Shown in pieces: positions 45,527 to 54,607 of a stretch of DNA of 64,000 nucleotides. The translations under genes were made by a program, and so were the position numbers. The DNA is from Parvularcula sp. BBD 1991-13 (lineage in GTDB: Bacteria; Pseudomonadota; Alphaproteobacteria; Caulobacterales; Parvularculaceae). Below the pieces are notes generated by a model, which worked only from the letters and a program-made list of their open reading frames with translations, ran no database searches and had not been told where the DNA came from. The stretch spans positions 310,001 through 374,000 of the forward strand of contig LYSZ01000004.1 of assembly GCA_001657385.1 (NCBI GenBank). The letters are read 5' to 3'. Numbering within the stretch: position 1 is the first letter of the stretch; each line of letters starts with the position of its first letter.

Positions 45527-46066
45527 TCAGGCTTTGCCGGAGAACGGGAAGAATTTCTCGAACGCCTTCATGTCAAAATAGCTCGTGAAAGCGCCGTCGG
45601 CGGGCGCCGCCGTTTCACGCGCCAACGCCACCGATTGCTCGGTCATGCCGCGGGCGCGCTCGATCCGGGTTTCGAACAGTTTCGAGAAATATCCGCGCTG
45701 GATTTCCAGCGCGTCGGCGACGCTTTTCGCCTGCGTCATGTCATTGGCGAACTGAACGGCGTCGGACATTTCCGTACGCGCCGCTTCCATCAGCTCGTTG
45801 TTCATGTCGGTCACGTGTTTCTGGGTTTTCTCAAGCCGGGCGCGCATTTCTTCGTTCAGCGCTTCGGCTTTTTCGCGCATCTCGTCGGCGTTGCCGGTGA
45901 AGGCGCCCATCAGGGTTTCCATCTGTTCGCGGGCCGCGTTGGCGAAACCGTCGGCGCTTGCAAACATGTTGTCGTTATTGCTTCGTATAGAGACGGATTC
46001 CGCAGCGGTCTTTCCGGTTTCGGCGGCGGTCTCCGCGGTGGTGGTCTTGCTCGTGGCAGCCGGCAT
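45527..46066 (-). CDS. Phasin-family protein
   Basis: 179 residues from the ATG at 46066, with AGGAGGCTGAAA directly upstream. After a Thr/Ala-rich N-terminus, the protein is almost entirely alpha-helical and shows the phasin pattern: 'NAAREQMETLMGAFTGNADE', 'FANDMTQAKSVADALEIQRG', 'YFSKLFETRIERARGMTEQS'. Phasins coat polyhydroxyalkanoate granules. No PHA synthase is in the window. Has its own promoter region and terminator, consistent with high expression. Confidence 0.9.
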   Translation of the reverse strand: MPAATSKTTTAETAAETGKTAAESVSIRSNNDNMFASADGFANAAREQMETLMGAFTGNADEMREKAEALNEEMRARLEKTQKHVTDMNNELMEAARTEMSDAVQFANDMTQAKSVADALEIQRGYFSKLFETRIERARGMTEQSVALARETAAPADGAFTSYFDMKAFEKFFPFSGKA

Positions 46067-46256
46067 TTTCAGCCTCCTATAGTCGATGTCGGATTGTGCT
46101 TGTAACGCGCGCATTACGAAAGACAGGCCGCGGCGCAGCGCATTGTGTACAGCGTTTTGTGCGCTGCAACAAGAGGCCGCGTCCGGATTTCGACGGGAAT
46201 ATTCGAGGCCCGGCGATAGGAGGCCCTGGCGCCGGCCGGTCCGCAGCGCCGGCCGC

Positions 46257-47525
46257 TCAGAGGCCCATCGCCCGAAGCACCGCCGCGGAGGCGTAGCCGT
46301 CCGCGGGCAGGCCGTTGTCCTGCTGCCAGGCGCGCAGCGCCGCACGCGTCCCCGCGCCGACGATGCCGTCCACCGGGCCCGGATCGTATCCGCGCGCCGT
46401 CAGCGCCGCCTGCAGCTGCTTGCGTTCGCTCAGGGACAGCGGGCGGTCGTCCCGCGGCCAGCCGGCGACGATCGCGCCGCCGGATCCGGCGGCGGCCTCG
46501 CTCAACAGCGCCACGGCGAGGGCGTATGCGGTCGAGCGGTTGTACTTCAGAATGGCGCCGAAATTGTCGAAGACGAGAAAGGCCGGCCCCTGCGAGCCCG
46601 CCGGCAGGATCAGCCGGGCGCGGCCGTTGGGGTCGTAGGCGCCGATCAGGCTCGCCCCCCGCGCCTGCTTCACGCCCATGGCGGCCCATTCGACGACCGG
46701 CTTGCGCACATTGCGGTCGGCGAGGGCGTAGTCGAAGCCCTCGGGCAGGGAGACTTCCGCGCCCCACGCCTCGTTGCCGCGATAGCCCGAGGCGCTGAGA
46801 TAGTTGGCGGTGGAGGCGAAGACGTCGCCCATGTTGCGCCAGATGTCGCGGCGGCCGTCGCCGTTATGATCGACCGCATAGGCGAGATAGGTGGTGGGAA
46901 TGAACTGGGTGTGGCCCATGGCGCCCGCCCACGAGCCCTTGAGGTCGTCCCGGTCGGCGTAACCGTTCTGGATGATCTTCAGGGCGCCGATCAGCTGGCT
47001 GCGGCCGTAGCCGGTGCGCCGCCCCTCGAACGCCAGGGTGGCGAGCGCCTGGATGGCGTCGTAATCGCCCATGATCGCCCCGTAGGACGTCTCCAGGCCC
47101 CAGATGGCGACGAGAATTTCCGCGTCGACCCCGTAAGCCTGTTCGATCAGGGAGAGCAGGTCGCGATGCTCTGCGAGCTTGGCGCGGCCGTCGGCGATGC
47201 GCCGCGCCGAGACGGCCCCGTCGAGATAGTCCCAGATCGCGCGGGAGAATTCCGGCTGGTTGTCGTTGAGTTCGTAAACGCGGGCGTTGACCGAGAGCCC
47301 GGCGAAAGCGTCGTCCATCACGTCGGCGCGCACGCCCGCCGCGGCGGCCTCGGCGCGAAAGCCGTCGAGCCAGGCCTGAAAGTCGCCCCGGCCTGCCTGC
47401 GCGCTCATTCGCTGGGGCTCTGTTCGCTGGGGATCCGGGCGCAGCGACGGCGTGTCCTGGGCAGCGAGGGGGCTTGCGGCGGCGAGGGCTGCGGCGAGGC
47501 CCAAAACAGCGAGCGGCGTTCTCAT
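46257..47525 (-). CDS. Lytic murein transglycosylase (MltB-like) with peptidoglycan-binding domain
   Basis: 422 residues from the ATG at 47525; signal peptide 'MRTPLAVLGLAAALAAASPL' cleaved near 'AAQD'. The SLT-type catalytic domain (about 48-345) has the catalytic Glu145 in 'AIWGLETSYGAIMG', 'SWAGAMGHTQFIPTTYLAYA' and 'DIWRNMGDVFASTANYL'. A PG_binding_1 domain closes the protein ('YDPGPVDGIVGAGTRAALRA'). Cleaves the glycan strand with 1,6-anhydro ring formation in cell-wall turnover. Confidence 0.93.
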   Translation of the reverse strand: MRTPLAVLGLAAALAAASPLAAQDTPSLRPDPQRTEPQRMSAQAGRGDFQAWLDGFRAEAAAAGVRADVMDDAFAGLSVNARVYELNDNQPEFSRAIWDYLDGAVSARRIADGRAKLAEHRDLLSLIEQAYGVDAEILVAIWGLETSYGAIMGDYDAIQALATLAFEGRRTGYGRSQLIGALKIIQNGYADRDDLKGSWAGAMGHTQFIPTTYLAYAVDHNGDGRRDIWRNMGDVFASTANYLSASGYRGNEAWGAEVSLPEGFDYALADRNVRKPVVEWAAMGVKQARGASLIGAYDPNGRARLILPAGSQGPAFLVFDNFGAILKYNRSTAYALAVALLSEAAAGSGGAIVAGWPRDDRPLSLSERKQLQAALTARGYDPGPVDGIVGAGTRAALRAWQQDNGLPADGYASAAVLRAMGL

Positions 47526-48015
47526 TCCCGGCGATCCCCTTTTCCTGCCCGGCTTTTTACCCGGCCTTTCGCTGTTCGGCCATCCGCGGTCCGGGTTTGC
47601 CCGCCGGCCCTTTTTCGCAATCGCTTGCTCCGCCCCCGGCGCAATCCGTTCCGGCCGTCGACGGCTGGTTTCCGACACCGGCGAGCGGCGTTCGCGACGC
47701 CGCTGCGAAGAAGCAATAAGTCAAGCCTGTCATGGCGGCAAGGCTGGAATAAGGCGGCGTTTTCCGGACAGCGGCCCCGTCTGCGACCGGTGGCGAGGAC
47801 GCGACAGCCCGCCTCATGCGACAGTCGCAACTGGAAAGACTGATAGCACAGCCCTTGCAAGCGCTGTACTAAGGTTTCAGGGCGGCGAACTTGGGTAAGA
47901 AAAAAAGAGAAAAACTCTATGACGAACGGCCCTTTTCGCCATGATTGCGCTCCGGCCTTAAATAACAAGGTAAGCCGGTCACTTTTCTATTTAACGATGA
48001 ACAAGGGCTTGAATT
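47526..48015. other. Divergent intergenic region, no gene seen
   Basis: 490 bases between the transglycosylase gene and the TetR-family gene. The first 300 bases are GC-rich without a protein-like frame; the last 120 are A/T-rich (AAGAAAAAAAGAGAAAAAC, TTCTATTTAACG) and probably contain the regulator's promoter. No clear operator palindrome was recognised. Confidence 0.4.
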
Positions 48016-48648
48016 ATGGCTGTTTCAAAAGGACTGAAGGACTATCAGGACCGGGTGGCGGGGGAGAAGCGCGCCGCGGTGATGGATGCGGCGATTACGC
48101 TTTTTTTGTCGGACGGCTATGACCGCGTCTCCCTGGAGGCGGTGGCGAAGGCGGCCGGCGTGTCGTCGGCGACGGTGTACAAGCATTTTCCCACCAAGGC
48201 CGATCTTTTCGGGGGGATCATGGCCCGCCTGTGGGAAAACGAGGCAACCGGCGAGGGGGGCGTTCCGCCGGCCGGCGACCCGCGCGCGGGGCTGTTGCAG
48301 ATCGGCCGGGACTACGCCGCGCTGTTGCAGCGCCAGCAGACGCTGGACCTGTACCGGGTGATCATCGCCGAAGCGCCGCGCTTTCCGGAACTGGGCCAGG
48401 AACTCCATGAGCGCGGCAAGAAGCCATATCTCGACCGCCTGCGGGTGTACCTGATCGGCGAAATCGAGGCGGGGCTGCTGTCGATCGATGACATACCGCT
48501 GGCCAAGCGGCAGTTTCTCGGCATGATCAACGATGTGGTGTTCTGGCCGCGGTTGCTGATCGTCGGTCTTGAAGTGACGCCGGAGGAAACGGAAAAGGTT
48601 GTCGCGGCGGCGGTTGAGACGTTCATGGCCGCCTACGCCGCGCGGTAA
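48016..48648 (+). CDS. TetR/AcrR-family transcriptional regulator
   Basis: 210 residues. N-terminal TetR helix-turn-helix at about 18-65: 'RAAVMDAAITLFLSDGYDRV' then 'SLEAVAKAAGVSSATVYKHF', with 'PTKADLFGGIMARLW' beyond. The C-terminal ligand-binding part includes 'LYRVIIAEAPRFPELGQELH', as in the AefR/RutR-like class. It begins 21 bases before... in fact ends 20 bases before the serine hydrolase gene, so the two are probably co-transcribed and the hydrolase, or its product, may be its target. Ligand unknown. Confidence 0.92.
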   Translation: MAVSKGLKDYQDRVAGEKRAAVMDAAITLFLSDGYDRVSLEAVAKAAGVSSATVYKHFPTKADLFGGIMARLWENEATGEGGVPPAGDPRAGLLQIGRDYAALLQRQQTLDLYRVIIAEAPRFPELGQELHERGKKPYLDRLRVYLIGEIEAGLLSIDDIPLAKRQFLGMINDVVFWPRLLIVGLEVTPEETEKVVAAAVETFMAAYAAR

Positions 48649-48668
48649 CGCCGGGTTGGGAGCATGAC

Positions 48669-50138
48669 ATGAACATAACCGCGATCGTCCGCGCGCGCGT
48701 GAATGCCGCCCTGAATGCAGCCTTGCGCGCCGGCCTGCGCGAGGTCCCGGGCGCGGCCCGCCTGTATCGGCCCGCGCTGGGCGCGCTGGCGTTGTGCGCG
48801 GCGCCGGGCCTCGCCGCCGCGGCGGACGATCCGGCGCATCGTTCACTGGCCGCCGGCTACAAGGCGGCGTTCACATGCTCGGCGCATTTCAACGCCGGCC
48901 GCAGTCTGGACGAAATCGCGGGCGACGAGCTGAACCGGATCTACCCGGATTATCGCGACGCGCTGGCGAGCTTGCCCGACGCGGTGGTGGACAAGGAAAC
49001 CGCGACGGTTTCGGTCGCTTTCGCCGACGGATTTCCCCCGCGCATCGCGCAGTGGCGGCCCTATCTCGGTTGCGCGCAACTGCCGTCGGGGGCGGGGATC
49101 GAGGCGGCGGGCGTCCTGCCCGAAGTCCGGGTGCGCCAGACCCGCGAGGCGACGCCGCCGCTTCCGTCCGCGCAGACCGCCGATGCGGACATCGACGCCG
49201 CGCTCGCCAGGGCCTTTGACCGCGAGACCTACGGCGCGGGCGTCGACACCTCCGCCGCCCTTGTCGTCAAGGACGGCGTGATCCTCGCCGAGCGCTACCG
49301 CGACGGCTTCGACCGGCAAACCCCGCAACGCACATGGTCCGTCGCGAAATCGATCGCCGCGACCGTGATCGGCGCCGCGGTTCACGAGGGGATCGTTCGC
49401 GTCGGCGATCCGGCCGGGCTGTCGGCGTGGTCCGCGCCGGGCGATCCGCGCGCGGCGATCACCATGGAGAACCTGCTGCACATGTCGAGCGGGCTTGATT
49501 CAACACCCGCCGGCAACCGCACGGACGACGTCTATTTCGGCGGCGGGCGCATCGTCGATCACGCCCTGTCGCGGCGGCTGGTCGCCGCGCCGGGGACCCG
49601 GTGGCGCTACGCCAATAACGACACCATGATCGCCATGCGGGCCCTGCGCGAGGCGATGGATGACGATCGCGCCTATCTGCGGTTCCCGTTCGAGCGCGTG
49701 CTGCTTCCGATCGGCATGCGGAACACCTATCTGGAGACCGACTGGAACGGCGATTTCGTCTTGTCGAGCCAGGTGTGGACGACCGCGCGCGATCTCGCCC
49801 GCCTTGGTCTTCTCTATCTCAACGACGGCGTATGGAACGGCCGGCGCATCCTGCCCGAAGGGTGGGCGGGTTTTGTGGCGGCGCCGGCGCCGGACCAGCC
49901 CGGCCCGCGCCGCGACGGGACGCCGCGCCCCGGTTACGGCGCGCAGTTCTGGCTGTTCGGCGAGGCGGACGGCCTGCCCTCCGGAACCTACGCCGCGATG
50001 GGCAACAGGGGCCAGTATCTCGTGATTGTCCCTGAACGGAACGTCCTGATCGTGCGGCGCGGGTTCGACGACAATGGCGGCGCGCGCTTCGACATCGCCC
50101 GCTTCGCCGCGGACATGCTCGCCGCGATTCCGCAATAG
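48669..50138 (+). CDS. Exported serine hydrolase of the class C beta-lactamase fold
   Basis: 489 residues. Hydrophobic export segment around 35-52 ('LGALALCAAPGLAAAADD'); the unusually long, Ala/Arg-rich stretch before it suggests a later start cannot be excluded. Catalytic SxxK in 'RTWSVAKSIAATVIG', the YxN box in 'RWRYANNDTMIAMRAL', and a C-terminal third box region around 'YAAMGNRGQYLVIVPERN'. Such enzymes include esterases, DD-peptidases and 6-aminohexanoate-dimer hydrolases; the 'SGLDS' and 'YGAQFWLF' blocks resemble the last group. Likely co-transcribed with the TetR gene. Confidence 0.85.
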   Translation: MNITAIVRARVNAALNAALRAGLREVPGAARLYRPALGALALCAAPGLAAAADDPAHRSLAAGYKAAFTCSAHFNAGRSLDEIAGDELNRIYPDYRDALASLPDAVVDKETATVSVAFADGFPPRIAQWRPYLGCAQLPSGAGIEAAGVLPEVRVRQTREATPPLPSAQTADADIDAALARAFDRETYGAGVDTSAALVVKDGVILAERYRDGFDRQTPQRTWSVAKSIAATVIGAAVHEGIVRVGDPAGLSAWSAPGDPRAAITMENLLHMSSGLDSTPAGNRTDDVYFGGGRIVDHALSRRLVAAPGTRWRYANNDTMIAMRALREAMDDDRAYLRFPFERVLLPIGMRNTYLETDWNGDFVLSSQVWTTARDLARLGLLYLNDGVWNGRRILPEGWAGFVAAPAPDQPGPRRDGTPRPGYGAQFWLFGEADGLPSGTYAAMGNRGQYLVIVPERNVLIVRRGFDDNGGARFDIARFAADMLAAIPQ

Positions 50139-50157
50139 GCCGGCCCTTCGCCGGGCG

Positions 50158-52083
50158 CTAGATGCTCCAGTCGCCGTCGCTCTTGAGATAACCGTTTTCG
50201 TCGAGATAACGCACGATGATTTCGGCGGCTTCTTGCGCTGAGATATCGGCCGTGTTGACGTCGATCTCGGGGTTTTTCGGCGCTTCGTAGGCGGAATCAA
50301 TGCCGGTGAAGTTCTTGATCTCGCCGCGCCGGGCCTTGGCGTAGAGCCCCTTGACGTCGCGCTTCTCGCAGACATCCAGCGGCGTCGAGACGTAGACTTC
50401 GATGAACTCTCCGTCCTGGAGCAACTCCCGCGCCATGCGGCGCTCGCTCTGGAAGGGAGAGATGAACGACACCAGCGTGATCAGCCCGGCGTCGGTCATC
50501 AGCCTTGCGGTCTCGCCGACTCGGCGGATGTTTTCCACCCGGTCGGCGTCGGTGAAGCCGAGATCCTTGTTGAGGCCGTGACGCACATTGTCCCCGTCCA
50601 GCGTATAGGTGTGCCGTCCCATGTCGTGCAGGCGCTTTTCGACAAGGTTCGCCACCGTTGACTTGCCCGACCCGGAAAGCCCGGTGAACCACAGGACGCA
50701 TGGGCGCTGGTTCTTCGCAACCGCGCGCGCGGCCTTGTCCACGTCGAGGTCCTGCCAGTGGACGTTCTGGGCGCGGCGCAGGGAAAAGTCGATCAGCCCC
50801 GCGCCGATGGTCGCGTTCGAACGGCGGTCGATCAGGATGAACGAGCCGGTGCGGCGGTTGTCCTTATAGGGATCAAAAGCCACCGGCTGCGCCAGGTTCA
50901 GATTGCACACGCCGACCTCGTTCAGCTCCAGCGTCTTGCCGGATTCCTTGGCCAGCGTGTTGACGTTGATCTTGTGCTTCAGCGCCGTGATCGTGGCGGG
51001 GACGGTGCGGTTCGCAGTCTTGAGAAGATACTGGCGCCCCGGCAGCAGACAGTCCTCCGCCATCCACAACAGATGCGCCGCGAACTGGTCGGTCTGCTCG
51101 GCGGGGGCGTTGCCGGCGCAAATCACGTCGCCGCGCGAGATGTCGATTTCGTCTTCAAGGGTCAGGGTGACGGCCATGTCGGGCCGAGCCTCGGCGAGGT
51201 CGCCGTCCATGGTGACGATGCGCGCGACGCGCGATCGCTTGGCGGAGGGAAGAACGACGATGTCGTCGCCCGGCCGGATCGAGCCGCTGGCGACCGTGCC
51301 TGAAAAGCCGCGAAAGTCGAGATTTGGCCGGTTCACCCATTGCACCGGCAGGCGGAACGGCTTGTCGCCGTGGTCCGCGCGCACGTCCGCGGTCTCAAGA
51401 TACGGCATCAGCGCCGGCCCGTTATACCAGTCGGTGTGCGGACTTCTTTTCGTGATGTTGTCGCCTTCCAGCGCCGAGATGGGAATGCAGGCGATGGAGG
51501 CGAAGTCCAGCGAGCTTGCGAAGGCGCGGTATTCCTCTTCGATTTTCCGGAATGCGTCTTCCTCGTAGCCGACGAGGTCCATCTTGTTGACGGCGAGAAC
51601 GATGTGGCGGATGCCGAGGAGGGAGACGATAAAGCTGTGGCGGCGCGTCTGCGTCAGGACCCCCTGGCGCGCGTCGACCAGGATGACGGCGAGGTCCGCC
51701 GTCGATGCGCCCGTCGCCATGTTGCGCGTATACTGTTCGTGGCCCGGCGTGTCGGCGACGATGAACTTGCGCTTGTCGGTGGAGAAAAAACGGTAGGCGA
51801 CGTCGATGGTGATGCCCTGTTCGCGCTCCGCCGCGAGGCCGTCCACGAGCAGGGCGAAGTCGATCTTGTCGCCCTGGGTGCCGTATTTCTTGGCGTCGTT
51901 TTTCAGCGCCGTCAATTGGTCGTCATAGATCAGCTTGGAATCGTAGAGCAGGCGCCCGATCAGCGTCGATTTGCCGTCGTCGACGCTGCCGCAGGTGATG
52001 AAGCGCAGCAGCCCCTTGTTTTCGTGGGCGCTGAGATAGTCGGCGATGTCGTCCGACGGGGCGATGAGGTTCGCTTGCGACAT
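50158..52083 (-). CDS. cysN: Bifunctional sulfate adenylyltransferase subunit 1 / adenylylsulfate kinase
   Basis: 641 residues (CysNC fusion). The N-terminal GTPase part (about 1-440) has the P-loop '[20 protein letters not shown]', '[20 protein letters not shown]' and '[10 protein letters not shown]'. The C-terminal APS kinase (about 450-641) has '[20 protein letters not shown]' and '[20 protein letters not shown]'. With CysD it makes APS from sulfate using GTP energy and then phosphorylates it to PAPS. Its ATG shares one base with the cysD stop, so the two are coupled. Convergent with the serine hydrolase gene. Confidence 0.95.
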   Translation of the reverse strand: MSQANLIAPSDDIADYLSAHENKGLLRFITCGSVDDGKSTLIGRLLYDSKLIYDDQLTALKNDAKKYGTQGDKIDFALLVDGLAAEREQGITIDVAYRFFSTDKRKFIVADTPGHEQYTRNMATGASTADLAVILVDARQGVLTQTRRHSFIVSLLGIRHIVLAVNKMDLVGYEEDAFRKIEEEYRAFASSLDFASIACIPISALEGDNITKRSPHTDWYNGPALMPYLETADVRADHGDKPFRLPVQWVNRPNLDFRGFSGTVASGSIRPGDDIVVLPSAKRSRVARIVTMDGDLAEARPDMAVTLTLEDEIDISRGDVICAGNAPAEQTDQFAAHLLWMAEDCLLPGRQYLLKTANRTVPATITALKHKINVNTLAKESGKTLELNEVGVCNLNLAQPVAFDPYKDNRRTGSFILIDRRSNATIGAGLIDFSLRRAQNVHWQDLDVDKAARAVAKNQRPCVLWFTGLSGSGKSTVANLVEKRLHDMGRHTYTLDGDNVRHGLNKDLGFTDADRVENIRRVGETARLMTDAGLITLVSFISPFQSERRMARELLQDGEFIEVYVSTPLDVCEKRDVKGLYAKARRGEIKNFTGIDSAYEAPKNPEIDVNTADISAQEAAEIIVRYLDENGYLKSDGDWSI

Positions 52084-53234
52084 TAGAAGTACCCCTCCTG
52101 TTTTTTCTTCTCCATGGAGGCCGACTGGTCATGGTCGATGACGCGGCCTTCGCGTTCGGAATTGCGCGCGAGCAGCATTTCCTCGATGATCTCCGGCAGG
52201 GTCGTCGCCGTGGACCGGGCCGCGCCGGTCAGCGGATAGCAGCCCAATGTCCGGAAGCGGACCATTTCGTTGCTCGGCGTCAGGCCGTCGAGCGGCATGC
52301 GGTCGTCATCGACCATGATCATGACGCCGCCGCGCGTGACGACAGGGCGCTCGGCCGCGAAATAGACGCCCGGCAGCTCGATGTTTTCGCGGTAGATGTA
52401 TTGCCAGATGTCCAACTCGGTCCAGTTGGAGATCGGAAAGGCGCGGATGGTCTGTCCGTCGGAGATGCGGGCGTTGTAGATCGACCATAATTCCGGACGC
52501 TGATTTTTCGGGTCCCAGCGGTGGCCCGGCGCGCGAAAGGACAGGATGCGCTCCTTGGCGCGGGACTTTTCCTCGTCGCGCCGCCCGCCGCCGAAAGCGG
52601 CGTCGAAACCGTGCTTGTCGAGCCCCTGACGCAGGGACTGGGTCAGCATAACGTCGGTGTAGATCTGCGAGCCGTGGCTGAAGGGCGTGATCCCCTGTTT
52701 CACGCCGTCCTCGTTGACGTGCACGATCAGGTCGAACCCCAGCTCCCGCACCACGCGGTCGCGAAACTCGATCGTCTCGCGGAAATTCCAGGTGGTGTCG
52801 ATATGCATCAGCGGGAAAGGCGGCTTGCCCGGGTGGAACGCCTTGCGCGCCAGATGCAGCATGACGGTCGAATCCTTGCCGATCGAGTACAGCATGACCG
52901 GGTTTTCGGTTTCGGCGACCACCTCGCGCAGGATGTGGATCGCTTCCGCTTCCAGGCGGTCCAGGTGGGTCATGCGCGTCGGCGAGAGGAGGGCGCCCGG
53001 CGCGGCGGCGGCGGCCGGCGTTCCGGCGGTCTTTTTCCTTGCCTGCTCGGTTTCCAGCGCGGCGAGGCGCGCCTCGGCCGTCTCCAGCGTTTTCAGGGTG
53101 CACTGCCCGCCCGCCTCGAGCCGGGCGATGGCCTTGCCGTCATTGAAGAGCTTCCGCGAGACGGTGGACAGCGACAGGTCCGCCCTGTCGGCGGTGGACT
53201 TGGCGCGGGCGATAAGGTCTTGGATGTCTGGCAT
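52083..53234 (-). CDS. cysD: Sulfate adenylyltransferase subunit 2 with N-terminal helix-turn-helix-like domain
   Basis: 383 residues from the ATG at 53234. Residues 87-383 are a complete CysD: '[20 protein letters not shown]', the PP-loop '[20 protein letters not shown]', '[20 protein letters not shown]', '[18 protein letters not shown]' and '[20 protein letters not shown]'. Ahead of it, residues 1-70 are a separate module ('[20 protein letters not shown]' then '[18 protein letters not shown]') resembling the small XRE-like DNA-binding proteins of alphaproteobacteria, joined by an Ala/Pro-rich linker (about 70-86). CysD normally has about 300 residues and no such domain. The frame is unbroken and no ribosome binding site precedes the internal ATG at 52976, so a real fusion is likely. 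Two palindromes upstream (53233-53250, 53318-53335) could be its targets. Confidence 0.9.
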   Translation of the reverse strand: MPDIQDLIARAKSTADRADLSLSTVSRKLFNDGKAIARLEAGGQCTLKTLETAEARLAALETEQARKKTAGTPAAAAAPGALLSPTRMTHLDRLEAEAIHILREVVAETENPVMLYSIGKDSTVMLHLARKAFHPGKPPFPLMHIDTTWNFRETIEFRDRVVRELGFDLIVHVNEDGVKQGITPFSHGSQIYTDVMLTQSLRQGLDKHGFDAAFGGGRRDEEKSRAKERILSFRAPGHRWDPKNQRPELWSIYNARISDGQTIRAFPISNWTELDIWQYIYRENIELPGVYFAAERPVVTRGGVMIMVDDDRMPLDGLTPSNEMVRFRTLGCYPLTGAARSTATTLPEIIEEMLLARNSEREGRVIDHDQSASMEKKKQEGYF

Positions 53235-53250
53235 TGGGATCTTTCCCACA
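53233..53250 (-). promoter_or_regulatory. Operator-like palindrome over the cysD ribosome binding site and start
   Basis: On the minus strand it reads TGTGGG-AAAGAT-CCCAAT, the same TGTGGG-N6-CCCA layout as the site at 53318-53335. It covers the Shine-Dalgarno region and the first bases of the cysD start codon, so a bound protein would block the start of the operon directly. Confidence 0.55.
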
Positions 53251-53317
53251 ACAGGTTCGACGAATTCGGCGCATATGGCAGGGGCGTGGGACGAGCGCAA
53301 GACGTTTTTTGTGAAAT

Positions 53318-53335
53318 TGTGGGGTTAATCCCACA
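53318..53335. promoter_or_regulatory. Operator-like palindrome upstream of cysD
   Basis: TGTGGG-GTTAAT-CCCACA, a palindrome perfect in its 6-base arms, about 85 bases (close to eight helical turns) centre to centre from the second copy at 53233-53250. Placed in the shared region between cysD and the divergent GbsR/MarR-type gene. Confidence 0.55.
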
Positions 53336-53450
53336 TTAAGCGACCATTTTCCTGTTGCACCGTCCTTTCACGAGCGCTTTGCATGACGACGCAGGATCCC
53401 GGGCGCTGCGGCAATCTGTCAGCTCGATTTCCTGTCCTTCTTATCTGATA

Positions 53451-53468
53451 TTTCTGTCATGACAGAAA
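53451..53468. promoter_or_regulatory. Perfect 18-bp palindrome spanning the start codon of the GbsR-like gene
   Basis: TTTCTGTCATGACAGAAA is fully symmetric, with the ATG at 53459 at its centre. No ribosome binding site precedes this ATG, which suggests a leaderless transcript whose start lies inside an autoregulatory operator. Confidence 0.6.
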
Positions 53469-54028
53469 CAACTGAAAAAAAGGAAACGCTCAGCCCGGCC
53501 ATGGAGCGCTTCATTCTTCACTGGGGCGACATGGGCGCGACCTGGGGCGTCAACCGGTCGGTGGCGCAGGTCCACGCGCTGCTCCTGGTCAGCGACCGTC
53601 CGCGTCCGGCGGACGAGATCGCGGAAACCCTGAATCTCGCCCGGTCCAATGTCTCCACATCGATCAAGGACCTGACGGGTTGGGATCTTGTCCGGCGCGT
53701 GCCGGTGCGCGGCGAGCGCCGCGACCATTTCGAGGCGGTGGGCGATGTCTGGGAGATGGTCGCGCGCATCGTCGAGATCCGCAAGGCGCGCGAGATCGAT
53801 CCCGCCAAGGCGGTCCTGAAAACCTGCCTCGACGACGTGCGGAACGACCCGGCGGCCAGTCCGGTCGCGGTCGGGCGCCTCAGCGACATCGCCGAACTGA
53901 TCGATCTCTTCGACGGCTGGTACGGCCAGGTCAAGGATCTGCCGAAGGATTCGCTATTGCCGTTGATCCGCATGGGATCGAAGGCGGTGGATCTCCTGAA
54001 GCCCTTCGTCGGGAAAAAGCGCGAGTAA
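53459..54028 (+). CDS. GbsR/MarR-family transcriptional regulator
   Basis: 189 residues. Winged helix-turn-helix at about 38-85: 'VAQVHALLLVSDRPRPADEI', then 'ETLNLARSNVSTSIKDLTGW' and the wing 'RVPVRGERRDHFEAV'. The flanking 'MERFILHWGDMGATWGVNRS' and the helical C-terminus are those of GbsR-like regulators. It is divergent from cysDN and precedes two membrane protein genes and a TauE/SafE permease, so a role in sulfur or osmolyte transport is possible. The start codon lies inside an 18-bp palindrome and has no ribosome binding site. Confidence 0.88.
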   Translation: MTETTEKKETLSPAMERFILHWGDMGATWGVNRSVAQVHALLLVSDRPRPADEIAETLNLARSNVSTSIKDLTGWDLVRRVPVRGERRDHFEAVGDVWEMVARIVEIRKAREIDPAKAVLKTCLDDVRNDPAASPVAVGRLSDIAELIDLFDGWYGQVKDLPKDSLLPLIRMGSKAVDLLKPFVGKKRE

Positions 54029-54074
54029 CGGCGCTGAACAAAACAGGCTTTGCAGCATGAAAAGGAGACGGGTG

Positions 54075-54605
54075 ATGGCTTACGAGGCTTATGTCGCTGA
54101 CGAAACGGCGCCGGGCGCCAGGACGTCTCCAAATCGCCGGCCGCCGCGGGTTTCCGCAAGGGGGCCGGCGTCTGGCCCGACAACCGGCGCGGCCCAGCTT
54201 CTCGCCTATCTCGCCGCCGCGCCGCTGATCGCCGCCGCTCTCCTCATCGTCGCCCTGAACGGCGGTTCGGGACCGGTCCCGGAGCTGATGGCGCTTTACG
54301 GCGCGGCGCTGATCGTCTTTTTCGGCGGCGTGCGCTGGGGCGTCGCGGTGATGCGGCCTGAGGGGCCGACCCTTCGCAGCCTGCTCGGCTCCGCGCTGCC
54401 GCTCATGCTGGCGCTGCCGCTGTTTCTTCCGTGGGCGCTGCATCTGAAGTTCGTCGCCATCATGGCGCTGACGGCGGCGCTGCTCGTCGACGACCTGAAC
54501 GCCACCCGGCGCGGCTCCGGCGCGCCCGCATGGTATCTCGCCGTGCGCCTGCCGCTCACCGTGCTGATCGAAGTGGCGTTTCTCGTCGCGCTGGCGGAGG
54601 CGTGA
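54075..54605 (+). CDS. DUF3429-family membrane protein
   Basis: 176 residues from the ATG at 54075 (AAAGGAG ten bases upstream). The soluble N-terminal 40 residues are Arg/Pro-rich, then about four to five membrane helices: 'LLAYLAAAPLIAAALLIVAL', 'LMALYGAALIVFFGGVRWG', 'ALPLMLALPLFLPWAL', 'LKFVAIMALTAALLVDDL' and 'LPLTVLIEVAFLVALAEA'. The 'YGAALIVFFGGVRWG' block is the hallmark of DUF3429 (YgjV/YdcA-like) inner-membrane proteins of unknown function. Follows the GbsR-like gene on the same strand and is close to the next membrane protein gene (3 bases apart). Confidence 0.8.
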   Translation: MAYEAYVADETAPGARTSPNRRPPRVSARGPASGPTTGAAQLLAYLAAAPLIAAALLIVALNGGSGPVPELMALYGAALIVFFGGVRWGVAVMRPEGPTLRSLLGSALPLMLALPLFLPWALHLKFVAIMALTAALLVDDLNATRRGSGAPAWYLAVRLPLTVLIEVAFLVALAEA

Positions 54606-54607
54606 GC

